From Clostridia bacterium (lineage in GTDB: Bacteria; Bacillota; Clostridia; Christensenellales; Aristaeellaceae), in the NCBI GenBank assembly GCA_017412445.1, contig JAFPYA010000157.1:1-6919 (forward strand): 6,919 nt of DNA. The letters are read 5' to 3'. The first letter of the stretch is position 1; every line of letters starts with the position of its first letter. The position numbers and the translations under genes were made by a program. Positions 1-5,527 of the stretch are shown here, piece by piece. Under the pieces are notes generated by a model. The model was not told the DNA's origin and did no database searches. It saw only the letters and a list, made by a program, of their open reading frames with translations.

Positions 1-97
1 GCAGGCAAATATCCTCCGCCACAGGCTCACGCGTAGGCTTATTGCATTCGGGACACTTGCTTTCATCGACTATAAGCTTGCATCTGGGACAATACAT
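1..97 (-). CDS. Zinc-ribbon protein, N-terminal fragment (runs off the window)
   Basis: The first 32 codons of a leftward gene are present; the rest lies outside the window. The protein starts MYCPRCKLIVDESKCPECNK. It has two CxxC knuckles (Cys3/Cys6 and Cys15/Cys18) spaced as in a treble-clef or zinc-ribbon metal site at the extreme N-terminus. Small Clostridia proteins of this layout often continue into a short domain of unknown role, but nothing beyond residue 32 can be seen, so no function is assigned. The start is supported by a purine-rich ribosome binding site (GGAGAGGAG on the minus strand, complementary to about 104-112) placed 6 nt upstream of the ATG, and by a well-formed promoter at 144-172. 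It is divergent from the glycosidase operon and probably unrelated to it. Zinc binding is inferred from the four cysteines. Confidence 0.75.
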   Translation of the reverse strand, partial: MYCPRCKLIVDESKCPECNKPTREPVAEDICL

Positions 98-143
98 ATA
101 TATCTCCTCTCCTGTTCGTTCAGGCGCTTTCTTAGTTTACTGA

Positions 144-172
144 ATTATGCACGAAAGTGGACAATAAGTCAA
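144..172 (-). promoter_or_regulatory. Sigma-A type promoter for the zinc-ribbon gene
   Basis: Read on the minus strand, TTGACT (complement of 167-172) is followed after exactly 17 nt by CATAAT (complement of 144-149). Each hexamer differs from the housekeeping consensus at one position and the spacing is ideal. Transcription would start near position 137, giving a leader of about 40 nt before the zinc-ribbon ATG at 97. This is the best housekeeping promoter seen in the window. Confidence 0.7.
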
Positions 173-199
173 GCTCCCCGAGGGAAATTTTGCTTATAC

Positions 200-224
200 G
201 GAACATTTTTCTTTAGTGCGCGTC
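200..224 (+). promoter_or_regulatory. Candidate ECF-sigma promoter before the glycosidase operon
   Basis: GGAAC at 200-204 is followed by a T-rich stretch (206-210) and, 16 nt after the AAC, by CGTC at 221-224. An AAC core at -35 with a following T-tract and a CGTC/CGTA core at -10 is the known pattern of many ECF promoters in Gram-positive bacteria. Transcription would start around 231 and leave a leader of about 118 nt before the ATG at 349. A housekeeping alternative is a TATACT box at 313-318, but its best -35 (TTGGCT, 293-298) is only 14 nt away, which is too close. The window encodes an ECF sigma that could use this site, but the link is inferred. Confidence 0.45.
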
Positions 225-318
225 AAAATCGAGCCGAAAAGCGGAATAATGTGTTCGAATAAACTTAACATTGAGCGTCGTGCGGATTTAAGTTGGCTTT
301 AGCTTGAGGCCTTATACT

Positions 319-341
319 TCCTCCATACCACGAAAGGAGGA
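319..341 (+). promoter_or_regulatory. Hairpin pairing the ribosome binding site of the glycosidase gene
   Basis: TCCTCC at 319-324 is the exact reverse complement of GGAGGA at 336-341, which contains the ribosome binding site of the gene starting at 349. The 11-nt loop spans 325-335. In RNA the six pairs would cover the whole Shine-Dalgarno core. The stem is short, so it may only lower translation, or be coincidental. RNA started just downstream of the TATACT box at 313-318 (about 325) would lack the 5' arm, whereas RNA from the ECF-like promoter at 200-224 would include it. Confidence 0.35.
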
Positions 342-348
342 CACAAAA

Positions 349-1572
349 ATGTCAAAACATAGATTATTGAAGAACGTTTTATTGGACGCCGTGCTCGCAG
401 CGGCGGGGCTTGTGGTTTTTGCGCTGTTTCATCACGTGCTGCCAAGCGAGCAGCAGAGCCTGAACATAGCGACCGTAAACCCGTATGCGACTGTACAAAC
501 GGCTTCAAGCCAAAGCGTGAGCGCCGATAGCGCGCTTTCAAACGACGACGGCTCAGGCGAAGAAGGCTACGACTTTACCCCTGAGGTTTACTCTTCAGGC
601 AGCGCGGTATATTCGGGCTCTTCCGGCAGCAGTACCCGAACCTCCTCCGGAAGCAGCAAAACGAGCAGCTTAAAAAGCGGCAAGTCTTCCCGAAGCAGCT
701 CGTCTCGCAGCGGCGGCTCTTTCTCTGGCGGCGTAAACAGTTCAAGCAAGGGCGGCAGCTCCTCCGCAGGCAGCACCGCGGTTGAAAGCGATCTTACGCC
801 TATAAGTCAAAAATTCAGCGACAAGTACACCGATACCGTGGTGGTGACAGACACCAGCTACACGAGCCCCGACATCTCAATAAGCGTGAGTGAGGAAACG
901 ACGTCCGACGGCAAGGTGACCTATTACATCGCGGATATCTACCTTAGGGACATCACCTGCTTTCAGACTGCCTTCGCCAACGATACCTACGGCAGCGGCT
1001 ACCGCGACAGCATAACCGACATGGTGCTTTTGAGCAATGCCCTGGTGGCGGTGAATGGCGACTACTACGGCAACACCACCGAGGGCGTGGTGATAAGGAA
1101 CGGCGTAATCTACCGCGCCAACTACACCGACTGCGACGTGTGCGTGCTCTACTATGACGGCAGCATGCGCGTGATAAAGGGCAGCGACTTCTCCGTGGAC
1201 GAAGCCATCGCCGACGGCGCGTGGCAGGCGTGGACGTTCGGGCCGGGGCTGCTGGACAGCGACGGCGGCATAATCACGAGTTTCAACAGCACCAGCCGCA
1301 TAATATCGGCCAATCCGCGCACGGCCATAGGCTACTACGAGCCTGGGCACTACTGCCTGATAGTGGTGGACGGCAGGGGCGAATCGTCCGGCATGTCGCT
1401 AAGCGAAATGAGCCGGCTGTTCAACGGGCTCGGCTGCAAGGCCGCCTACAATCTGGACGGCGGCAACTCCTCCATAATGGTCTGGCAGGACGAGATAATC
1501 AACAACCCTTCCGGCGGCGGAAGAGAGAGCAGCGACGCGCTGCTGATTGCGGAGGTGAACAAAGATGCGTAA
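349..1572 (+). CDS. Membrane-anchored phosphodiester glycosidase (NAGPA domain protein)
   Basis: A 407-aa protein. A signal-anchor helix lies at about residues 9-30 after a basic start, followed by a long Ser/Gly/Thr-rich, presumably extended linker (about 82-143). The C-terminal domain (about 165-403) matches the NAGPA phosphodiester glycosidase family, also annotated as exopolysaccharide biosynthesis protein. Visible family motifs are VNGDYYG (235-241), NPRTAIGY (322-329), VVDGRGESSGMSLSEM (339-354), NLDGGNSS (368-375) and a late SSDALLI. Known members cleave sugar-1-phosphodiester bonds, for example in phosphorylated glycans. The substrate here is unknown; a wall or capsule polymer outside the membrane is inferred. 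The ATG at 349 is chosen because AAAGGAGG (333-340) sits 8 nt upstream, and the protein then opens with a normal anchor. A TTG at 304 extends the frame by 15 codons but has no such support. Its end overlaps the next gene by 8 nt, so the two are probably co-translated. Confidence 0.85.
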   Translation: MSKHRLLKNVLLDAVLAAAGLVVFALFHHVLPSEQQSLNIATVNPYATVQTASSQSVSADSALSNDDGSGEEGYDFTPEVYSSGSAVYSGSSGSSTRTSSGSSKTSSLKSGKSSRSSSSRSGGSFSGGVNSSSKGGSSSAGSTAVESDLTPISQKFSDKYTDTVVVTDTSYTSPDISISVSEETTSDGKVTYYIADIYLRDITCFQTAFANDTYGSGYRDSITDMVLLSNALVAVNGDYYGNTTEGVVIRNGVIYRANYTDCDVCVLYYDGSMRVIKGSDFSVDEAIADGAWQAWTFGPGLLDSDGGIITSFNSTSRIISANPRTAIGYYEPGHYCLIVVDGRGESSGMSLSEMSRLFNGLGCKAAYNLDGGNSSIMVWQDEIINNPSGGGRESSDALLIAEVNKDA

Positions 1573-1795
1573 AATGCGAAACATACTCAGTCACATAAGC
1601 GTTATACTGGCCATAATGTTCGTCGTGTTTCTGATACTCGACATATTCAACCCCATGATGAACTTTGTTAACAACGACATTTCAAGGTATCTGCTGCTCG
1701 CCTTATGCCTGAGCGCTCTTGGGCAAAGCCTGCTCACTTGGGGCATGGCTGACAGATACGCAAAAAGCAAGGCAAGGCAAAACGCTTCAAGATAA
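1565..1795 (+). CDS. Small two-helix membrane protein of unknown function
   Basis: A 76-aa protein with two hydrophobic segments, about residues 8-27 and 42-60, joined by a short polar loop (NPMMNFVNNDISR region). The C-terminal tail is basic (KSKARQNASR), which places both ends in the cytoplasm by the positive-inside rule. No family is recognised with certainty. The gene is real on sequence grounds: its ATG lies inside the last codons of the glycosidase gene, and GGAGGTG at 1551-1557 lies 7 nt upstream. Its neighbours are the glycosidase before it and, 26 nt later, a response regulator gene. Such a hairpin protein could be an accessory to the glycosidase or a partner of the sensor kinase, but the sequence does not decide this. 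Confidence 0.75.
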   Translation: MRKMRNILSHISVILAIMFVVFLILDIFNPMMNFVNNDISRYLLLALCLSALGQSLLTWGMADRYAKSKARQNASR

Positions 1796-1821
1796 AACAG
1801 ATTTGCGGGGGATGAAGGTAT

Positions 1822-2496
1822 ATGAGACTGTTGTTTGCCGAGGACGACAGGGATCTGTCAAACGCCGTCAAGGCGCTGCTCGAACGCTCCGGCTACATGG
1901 TGGATGCGGTTTATGACGGCGAAAGCGCCGTGGATTACGCCCTGTCCGGCGCGTATGACGGCATGGTGCTGGACTGGATGATGCCCGTGATGGACGGAGT
2001 AACGGCGCTCGGCCGCATACGCGCTCAGGGCATAAACATCCCCTGTCTGCTTTTGACCGCGAGGGACGCCGTAGAGGACAAGGTAGCGGGGCTCGACGCA
2101 GGCGCGGATGACTACCTCTCAAAGCCCTTCAACGCCACCGAGCTCATGGCGCGCGTGCGCGCTATGCTCAGGCGCAGGGACGCCTACGTGCCGGACGTGC
2201 TTACATTTGAGGATCTTAGCCTCGACAAGGGCAGCATGGAGCTTAAATGCAAAAGCAGGAGCTTACGCCTGACCGGAAAGACCTATAAGCTTATGGAGCT
2301 GTTTATGGAAAACCCGCACATGCTGTTCTCGGTGCAGCAGCTCATGGAGCGCATTTGGGGCTGGGACGCCGAGGCTGAGATCAACGTGGTTTGGGTAAAC
2401 ATATCGCAGCTTCGCAAGCGCTTAAGTGAGCTAGAGAGCAGCGCGGAGATTCGCGTGCACAGGGGCAGCGGCTATTCGCTGGAGAAAAAGCTATGA
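1822..2496 (+). CDS. OmpR/PhoB-family response regulator
   Basis: A 224-aa cytoplasmic DNA-binding regulator of the usual family length. The receiver domain covers about 1-118 with a complete active site: acidic pocket Asp8/Asp9, phospho-acceptor Asp51 in VLDWMMPVMDG, Thr79, and Lys101 in the SKPF motif. The C-terminal winged helix-turn-helix covers about 126-221, with the likely recognition helix near 188-201 (NVVWVNISQLRKRL) and the wing HRGSGYSL (213-220). It should be phosphorylated by the kinase encoded directly downstream, with which it overlaps by ATGA. The ribosome binding site is less clear than for its neighbours: GGGGGA at 1807-1812 lies 9 nt from the ATG. The targets are unknown. 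Control of its own envelope-related operon is a reasonable inference, but no direct-repeat operator was identified upstream of 349. Confidence 0.93.
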   Translation: MRLLFAEDDRDLSNAVKALLERSGYMVDAVYDGESAVDYALSGAYDGMVLDWMMPVMDGVTALGRIRAQGINIPCLLLTARDAVEDKVAGLDAGADDYLSKPFNATELMARVRAMLRRRDAYVPDVLTFEDLSLDKGSMELKCKSRSLRLTGKTYKLMELFMENPHMLFSVQQLMERIWGWDAEAEINVVWVNISQLRKRLSELESSAEIRVHRGSGYSLEKKL

Positions 2497-3893
2497 TCAA
2501 AAAGCTGCAAAAGCGGTTCATCCGCATATCCACGGTGTCCTTAAGCGTCGCTATAGTCGCCGTTGTGGCGATAGTAAACGTTTTTAACTGGATCAGCGTC
2601 AAAACGGAGCTTGAGACCACGCTCGATTTCATCTGCCGCATTGAACCCGGTATGATAGAGCGCGAGGACGCGGGCGAGTATGTGCCGATGGATGATCCGC
2701 CGATGGGCTTTTCCGACTTTGAACCTCCTGAGGGCGACGGGACGGACGGAAATACGGAAGCGGATAAGCCCTTTATCGCAGGCTTTACGGGCGGTAGCAT
2801 AAAGCCCGGACTGCACCGTGCGCGCTTCAGCAGCGACTTTGGACAGGACGCCGACAAGCACCAGAAAAACATGCTGGCTCAATCCAACTGGTACGCGGTA
2901 TTCTTTGATGAAAACGGCGCGATCACAGAGGTGAGCGGCGACAACTACGCCTCGGACGAAAACGAGACGATAGCCGCCTTTGCCTTGAGCCTTGCCTTAT
3001 CCGGCAAAACGCAGGGGCTGAAGGATGATTATATGTTCAGGTTCGTCTGCACCGATGCGGGGCGCACGCTGTTTTTGCTAAACTGCGAAACGAAGCTCGC
3101 CAACGTAAGGCAGCTGGTGCTGATAAGCGGCCTGTCCTGCCTCGGGGCGATACTGGTCACGTTTATAATCGTATCCGCCGCGAGCCGCAGGGCGGTGCGC
3201 CCCACCATAAAGAACATGGAGCAGCAAAAGCAGTTCATAACCAACGCGAGCCACGAGCTTAAAACCCCTCTGACCGTGATTTCGACAAACATGGAGCTGC
3301 TGGATATGGAGGTGCCGGGCAACCAGTGGGTGAACGCAACGAAAAAGCAGACAAACGTAATGCGGCATCTTGTGGATGAATTGGTGTATCTGAGCCGCAT
3401 GGAGGAGGAAAGCGCGCAACTTAACCCCGAAAACGTAAACCTTAAGGCGCTCATAGAGGAGGTTGCCGAGCCCTTTGAGGCTATGGCGGAGTACGCCGGA
3501 CGCGACTTTAAGCTGAGCCTCGAGGAGGGGCTGCACGCCTTTTGCGACAGAGCGGGCGTACAGAGAATGTTCTCGACGCTGTGCGACAACGCCATGAAGT
3601 ACGCCTATGGTGAGGGCGCGGTCGAAATAAAGGGCAAGACTGAAGGGCGGCACGCGGTGATAGAAATCAGCAACCCCGTGGAAACGCCGCTCTCTGACGA
3701 GCAGTGCCAAAGGCTGTTTGACAGGTTTTACCGCGCCGATCCCTCCCGCAGTAAGGAAAAGCAGAGCGGCTTTGGAATAGGCCTCGCCATCGCCCGCGCT
3801 GTAGCCGAAAAGCACGGCGGCGCAATAATTGCCGAAATGGACGGCGAAAAGCGCCTGAGGTTCATCTGCCGCCTGCCCGTAAAAGGCGCATAA
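2493..3893 (+). CDS. Membrane sensor histidine kinase, partner of the upstream regulator
   Basis: A 466-aa kinase. TM1 is at about 12-34 and TM2 at about 206-230, enclosing an extracytoplasmic domain of about 170 residues with a strongly acidic, Pro/Gly-rich part (51-91). No PAS or Cache domain is recognised with confidence. The HisKA segment carries FITNASHELKTPL with phospho-acceptor His254. The ATPase domain has the N box (LCDNAMKYA, Asn366), the F box (LFDRFYRAD, 408-416) and the G2 box (GFGIGLAIA, 426-434). The usual G1 motif DxGxG is absent: the matching place reads EISNPVETPLS (391-401), a variation I recall from related Firmicute kinases. The start codon overlaps the regulator stop (ATGA), with GGAGA 7 nt upstream, so this is a cognate translationally coupled pair. 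The signal sensed is unknown; cell-envelope stress fits the neighbouring glycosidase but is inference. Confidence 0.92.
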   Translation: MIKKLQKRFIRISTVSLSVAIVAVVAIVNVFNWISVKTELETTLDFICRIEPGMIEREDAGEYVPMDDPPMGFSDFEPPEGDGTDGNTEADKPFIAGFTGGSIKPGLHRARFSSDFGQDADKHQKNMLAQSNWYAVFFDENGAITEVSGDNYASDENETIAAFALSLALSGKTQGLKDDYMFRFVCTDAGRTLFLLNCETKLANVRQLVLISGLSCLGAILVTFIIVSAASRRAVRPTIKNMEQQKQFITNASHELKTPLTVISTNMELLDMEVPGNQWVNATKKQTNVMRHLVDELVYLSRMEEESAQLNPENVNLKALIEEVAEPFEAMAEYAGRDFKLSLEEGLHAFCDRAGVQRMFSTLCDNAMKYAYGEGAVEIKGKTEGRHAVIEISNPVETPLSDEQCQRLFDRFYRADPSRSKEKQSGFGIGLAIARAVAEKHGGAIIAEMDGEKRLRFICRLPVKGA

Positions 3894-3936
3894 GCCCACG
3901 TTACAAACAATTTACAATTAGTTTTACGACCTCGTT

Positions 3937-3961
3937 CAACCTCACCCTGCCCTGAAGCGTC
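3937..3961 (+). promoter_or_regulatory. Candidate autoregulatory ECF promoter of the sigma gene
   Basis: CAAC (3937-3940) is followed 17 nt after its AAC by CGTC at 3958-3961. This resembles the AAC / CGTC pattern of ECF promoters and the better match at 200-224. The -35 part is weaker, without the GGAAC form or a T-tract. Transcription would begin near 3968, almost at the annotated ATG, so that start would be leaderless or translation would begin at TTG 3989. A housekeeping alternative is TACAAT at 3913-3918, which lacks a recognisable -35. Confidence 0.33.
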
Positions 3962-3967
3962 TTATTT

Positions 3968-4468
3968 ATGAAAGCCGGGGTGAAAAGGTTGAACGAGGTC
4001 GAATTTACGCGGCGGGTAAAGCTGAATGCGCGCAAGCTCTACTGCGTTGCGTATTCAATTCTCTGGAACGACGCGGACTGCGCCGACGCCATGCAGGACG
4101 CGGTGGCAAAGGTGTGGCAGCACAGGGACAAGCTGCGGGATGAGAGCAGCTTCGACAGCTACCTTGTGCGCGCGCTGATAAACCGCTGCAAAAGCATGCG
4201 CCGTCCGAGGCGCTTCAAATCGGTAGAGCTCACCGATGAGCTGACCGCTGACGAAGGCAATATGCCCGCAGACATCGACTTAAGGGATGCGCTGAAAAGT
4301 CTGCCCGAAAAGTATCGCCTGCCGCTGATACTTCATTATCAGGACGGCTTCAGCATAAAGGAAATATCGGACATGCTGCGTTTGAATGAGAGTCTCGTGA
4401 AATCGAGGCTGCATCAGGCGCGCACAAGGCTCAAGCGCTTGTTGGGAGGCGATTCTTATGAAGCTTGA
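3968..4468 (+). CDS. ECF-type RNA polymerase sigma factor
   Basis: A 166-aa protein of typical ECF length. Region 2 covers about 11-79: the core-binding and -10 recognition part includes YSILWNDADCADAMQDAVAKVW (29-50, shown in parts: NDADCADAMQD) and SYLVRALINRCKSMRR (64-79). The linker is short and acidic. Region 4 covers about 103-157: SLPEKYRLPLILHYQDGFS leads into the helix-turn-helix IKEISDMLRLNESLVKSRL, which would read the -35 element. There is no extra C-terminal domain. The start is uncertain. ATG 3968 has no ribosome binding site. TTG 3989 has GGGGTG (3977-3982) 6 nt upstream and gives a more family-like N-terminus (NEVEFTRRV). The downstream gene overlaps by 11 nt and encodes a membrane protein, the usual arrangement of a sigma with its membrane anti-sigma. 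Regulation by a promoter and hairpin at its own start is likely from the sequence around 3927-4001. Confidence 0.9.
   Translation: MKAGVKRLNEVEFTRRVKLNARKLYCVAYSILWNDADCADAMQDAVAKVWQHRDKLRDESSFDSYLVRALINRCKSMRRPRRFKSVELTDELTADEGNMPADIDLRDALKSLPEKYRLPLILHYQDGFSIKEISDMLRLNESLVKSRLHQARTRLKRLLGGDSYEA
3977..3991 (+). promoter_or_regulatory. Alternative ribosome binding site and TTG start for the sigma gene
   Basis: GGGGTG at 3977-3982 stands 6 nt before an in-frame TTG at 3989-3991. The annotated ATG at 3968 is preceded by CTGAAGCGTCTTATTT, which holds no Shine-Dalgarno sequence. Starting at TTG gives 159 aa and puts the conserved region-2 Phe at residue 6, as in many ECF proteins. Both the site and the start codon are inside the 3' arm of the inverted repeat. 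Confidence 0.4.
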
Positions 4469-5516
4469 CAGGGCATTCCCGGTGACACCCGACGCTTTCA
4501 TCAAATCAATAGATAAAGGTATACGAAAGGGTGAAAAACAAATGCGTTTTAAGAATAAATTGCGTTTAAGCTTGCTGGCATCCGCGCTCGCGGCCTGCTT
4601 CCTCGTGGTCGCCTTCGCCGTAGGCGGAAGCGGCGGTACCACCGACGTAACGGCAGCTTCAACCCCGGAAAGCACCAAGGGCACTTCGCCCGCAGTGTTC
4701 AGCTCCGTGTCTGGTACGCCCTCGCCTGACCCCACTCCAAAGCCCGTAACGACGCCCGAACCTACGCCCGAACCTAAATACCCTGCAGATGACGGCGGCG
4801 ACAGCTCCGTGATATACGTGTTTGCCACACAGCACGGCATATTCTATCACTTGGACGCGAACTGCTCCGGTATGAAGGACGCCGAGCTTTATACCCTCGA
4901 TGAAGCCGAGAAAGCCGAAAAAAAGCCCTGCCCCATTTGCATAGGCGAAGGCGGCTTAGACGCCGTAGGGCATCAGGAGCTGGAGGCGTTAAGGCTCATT
5001 AAGTGGCTTTTCCCTGGCGCAATCGAGGCTTACACGGTGCACTATAACGCCGAAGAGATCAGCGCCGTAAATGCCGGAGATAACGAAGTAAAGCTCTACG
5101 CGGGACAAGTATCGCTGGGTTCGGTTTACCTTGAAGAGGACAGCTGGCAGATAGAATTGCACTTTACCGATAAGGTGATCGCCAAAGCCATAGCCGAAGA
5201 CTGCGCGGCCGAGGGACATGTATCCGAGCGCGTGAGCAGCACCGTTAAAACGAGCCGTCTTATGCTTGGAAGCATAGGCTCCGCGATCTCCGACTCGGAG
5301 CAAAGAAGCGACATTCCCTCCGAAGGCGACTCCTACAGTCTCCAGAGGATATACCTCAGCGGCATCGGCATGGGCGAAACTGACGACATGGAGCTGACCT
5401 TCAGAGCTCAAAACAGCTTCATTGCAGAGCTCAGGTTTGACATTAACGTGCCTGCCGATTACCCGAACAGAAACGGCGCAGTGCTTACGAGCATGTATCT
5501 CAGAGAAGTCAAATAA
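4458..5516 (+). CDS. Putative membrane anti-sigma partner with extracytoplasmic Cys/His module
   Basis: A 352-aa protein. A short cytoplasmic tail (1-35; AFPVTPDAFIKSIDKGIRK) precedes one transmembrane helix (about 36-56). A Thr/Pro-rich linker with TPEP repeats (about 60-108) leads to a small module at 118-162: VIYVFATQHGIFYHLDANC, then a PCPIC end. His131, Cys136, Cys158 and Cys161 are candidate metal ligands or redox cysteines. Similar 'YHxxxxCSGM...PCPxC' modules recur in Clostridia surface proteins and resemble the Ada-like metal-binding fold. The C-terminal part (about 165-352) is mixed alpha/beta and not recognised. The start overlaps the sigma gene by 11 nt, with GGGAGGC (4444-4450) 7 nt upstream. 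The tail lacks the HxxxCxxC zinc motif of classical anti-sigmas, so the anti-sigma role rests on gene order, coupling and topology. A second start at 4542 would remove 28 tail residues. A bidirectional terminator follows. Confidence 0.8.
   Translation: MKLDRAFPVTPDAFIKSIDKGIRKGEKQMRFKNKLRLSLLASALAACFLVVAFAVGGSGGTTDVTAASTPESTKGTSPAVFSSVSGTPSPDPTPKPVTTPEPTPEPKYPADDGGDSSVIYVFATQHGIFYHLDANCSGMKDAELYTLDEAEKAEKKPCPICIGEGGLDAVGHQELEALRLIKWLFPGAIEAYTVHYNAEEISAVNAGDNEVKLYAGQVSLGSVYLEEDSWQIELHFTDKVIAKAIAEDCAAEGHVSERVSSTVKTSRLMLGSIGSAISDSEQRSDIPSEGDSYSLQRIYLSGIGMGETDDMELTFRAQNSFIAELRFDINVPADYPNRNGAVLTSMYLREVK
4752..4775 (+). repeat. Perfect 12-bp tandem duplication in the Pro/Thr linker
   Basis: ACGCCCGAACCT occurs twice without a gap at 4752-4763 and 4764-4775 and encodes TPEP-TPEP. 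The linker just before it is also rich in TP and PK pairs. Such units expand and contract by slippage and act as stiff spacers between a membrane helix and an outer domain. Confidence 0.85.
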
Positions 5517-5527
5517 ACCCGGATAAC

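Larger units (their letters stand above)
3927..4001 (+). repeat. Long inverted repeat enclosing the sigma-gene start region
   Basis: A perfect 16-bp inverted repeat: 3927-3942 is the exact reverse complement of 3986-4001. After an AAA bulge (3983-3985) pairing continues inward: 3943-3947 with 3978-3982, then a T-G wobble (3948/3977) and G3949-C3976. The loop is about 26 nt and contains the ATG at 3968. The 3' arm covers GGGGTG (3977-3982) and the TTG at 3989. It is not an ordinary terminator, because the loop is long and only AATTTA follows. It probably affects translation of the sigma gene when RNA begins upstream of 3927. Confidence 0.7.

Noticed and set aside
262..294. AACTTAA / TTAAGTT 7-bp inverted repeat in the divergent intergenic region
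   Set aside because: AT-rich, 19-nt loop and no T-run. Too weak for a terminator, and no second copy to support an operator.
304..348. Upstream TTG start extending the glycosidase by 15 codons
   Set aside because: No ribosome binding site before 304. The added residues are charged and precede a clean anchor, and the AAAGGAGG at 333-340 points to ATG 349.
877..1350. 157-codon minus-strand frame over the glycosidase domain
   Set aside because: Shadow of the NAGPA domain. The repetitive VA/AV/VAV content reflects the complement of Tyr/Gly/Asn/Asp codons; no start signal.
1719..1916. 65-codon plus-strand frame spanning the gap between the small membrane protein and the regulator
   Set aside because: It overlaps both well-supported genes in another frame and its product is a low-quality basic sequence.
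3078..3899. 273-codon open frame on the minus strand across the kinase gene
   Set aside because: It lies wholly opposite a gene with complete kinase motifs, has no ribosome binding site or recognisable domain, and its composition (His, Ala, Val, Arg) is what an antisense of G/C-ending codons gives.
4432..4441. 10-bp palindrome CAAGCGCTTG near the end of the sigma gene
   Set aside because: It falls in the conserved region-4 coding sequence (LKRLL) and is explained by codon choice; single occurrence.
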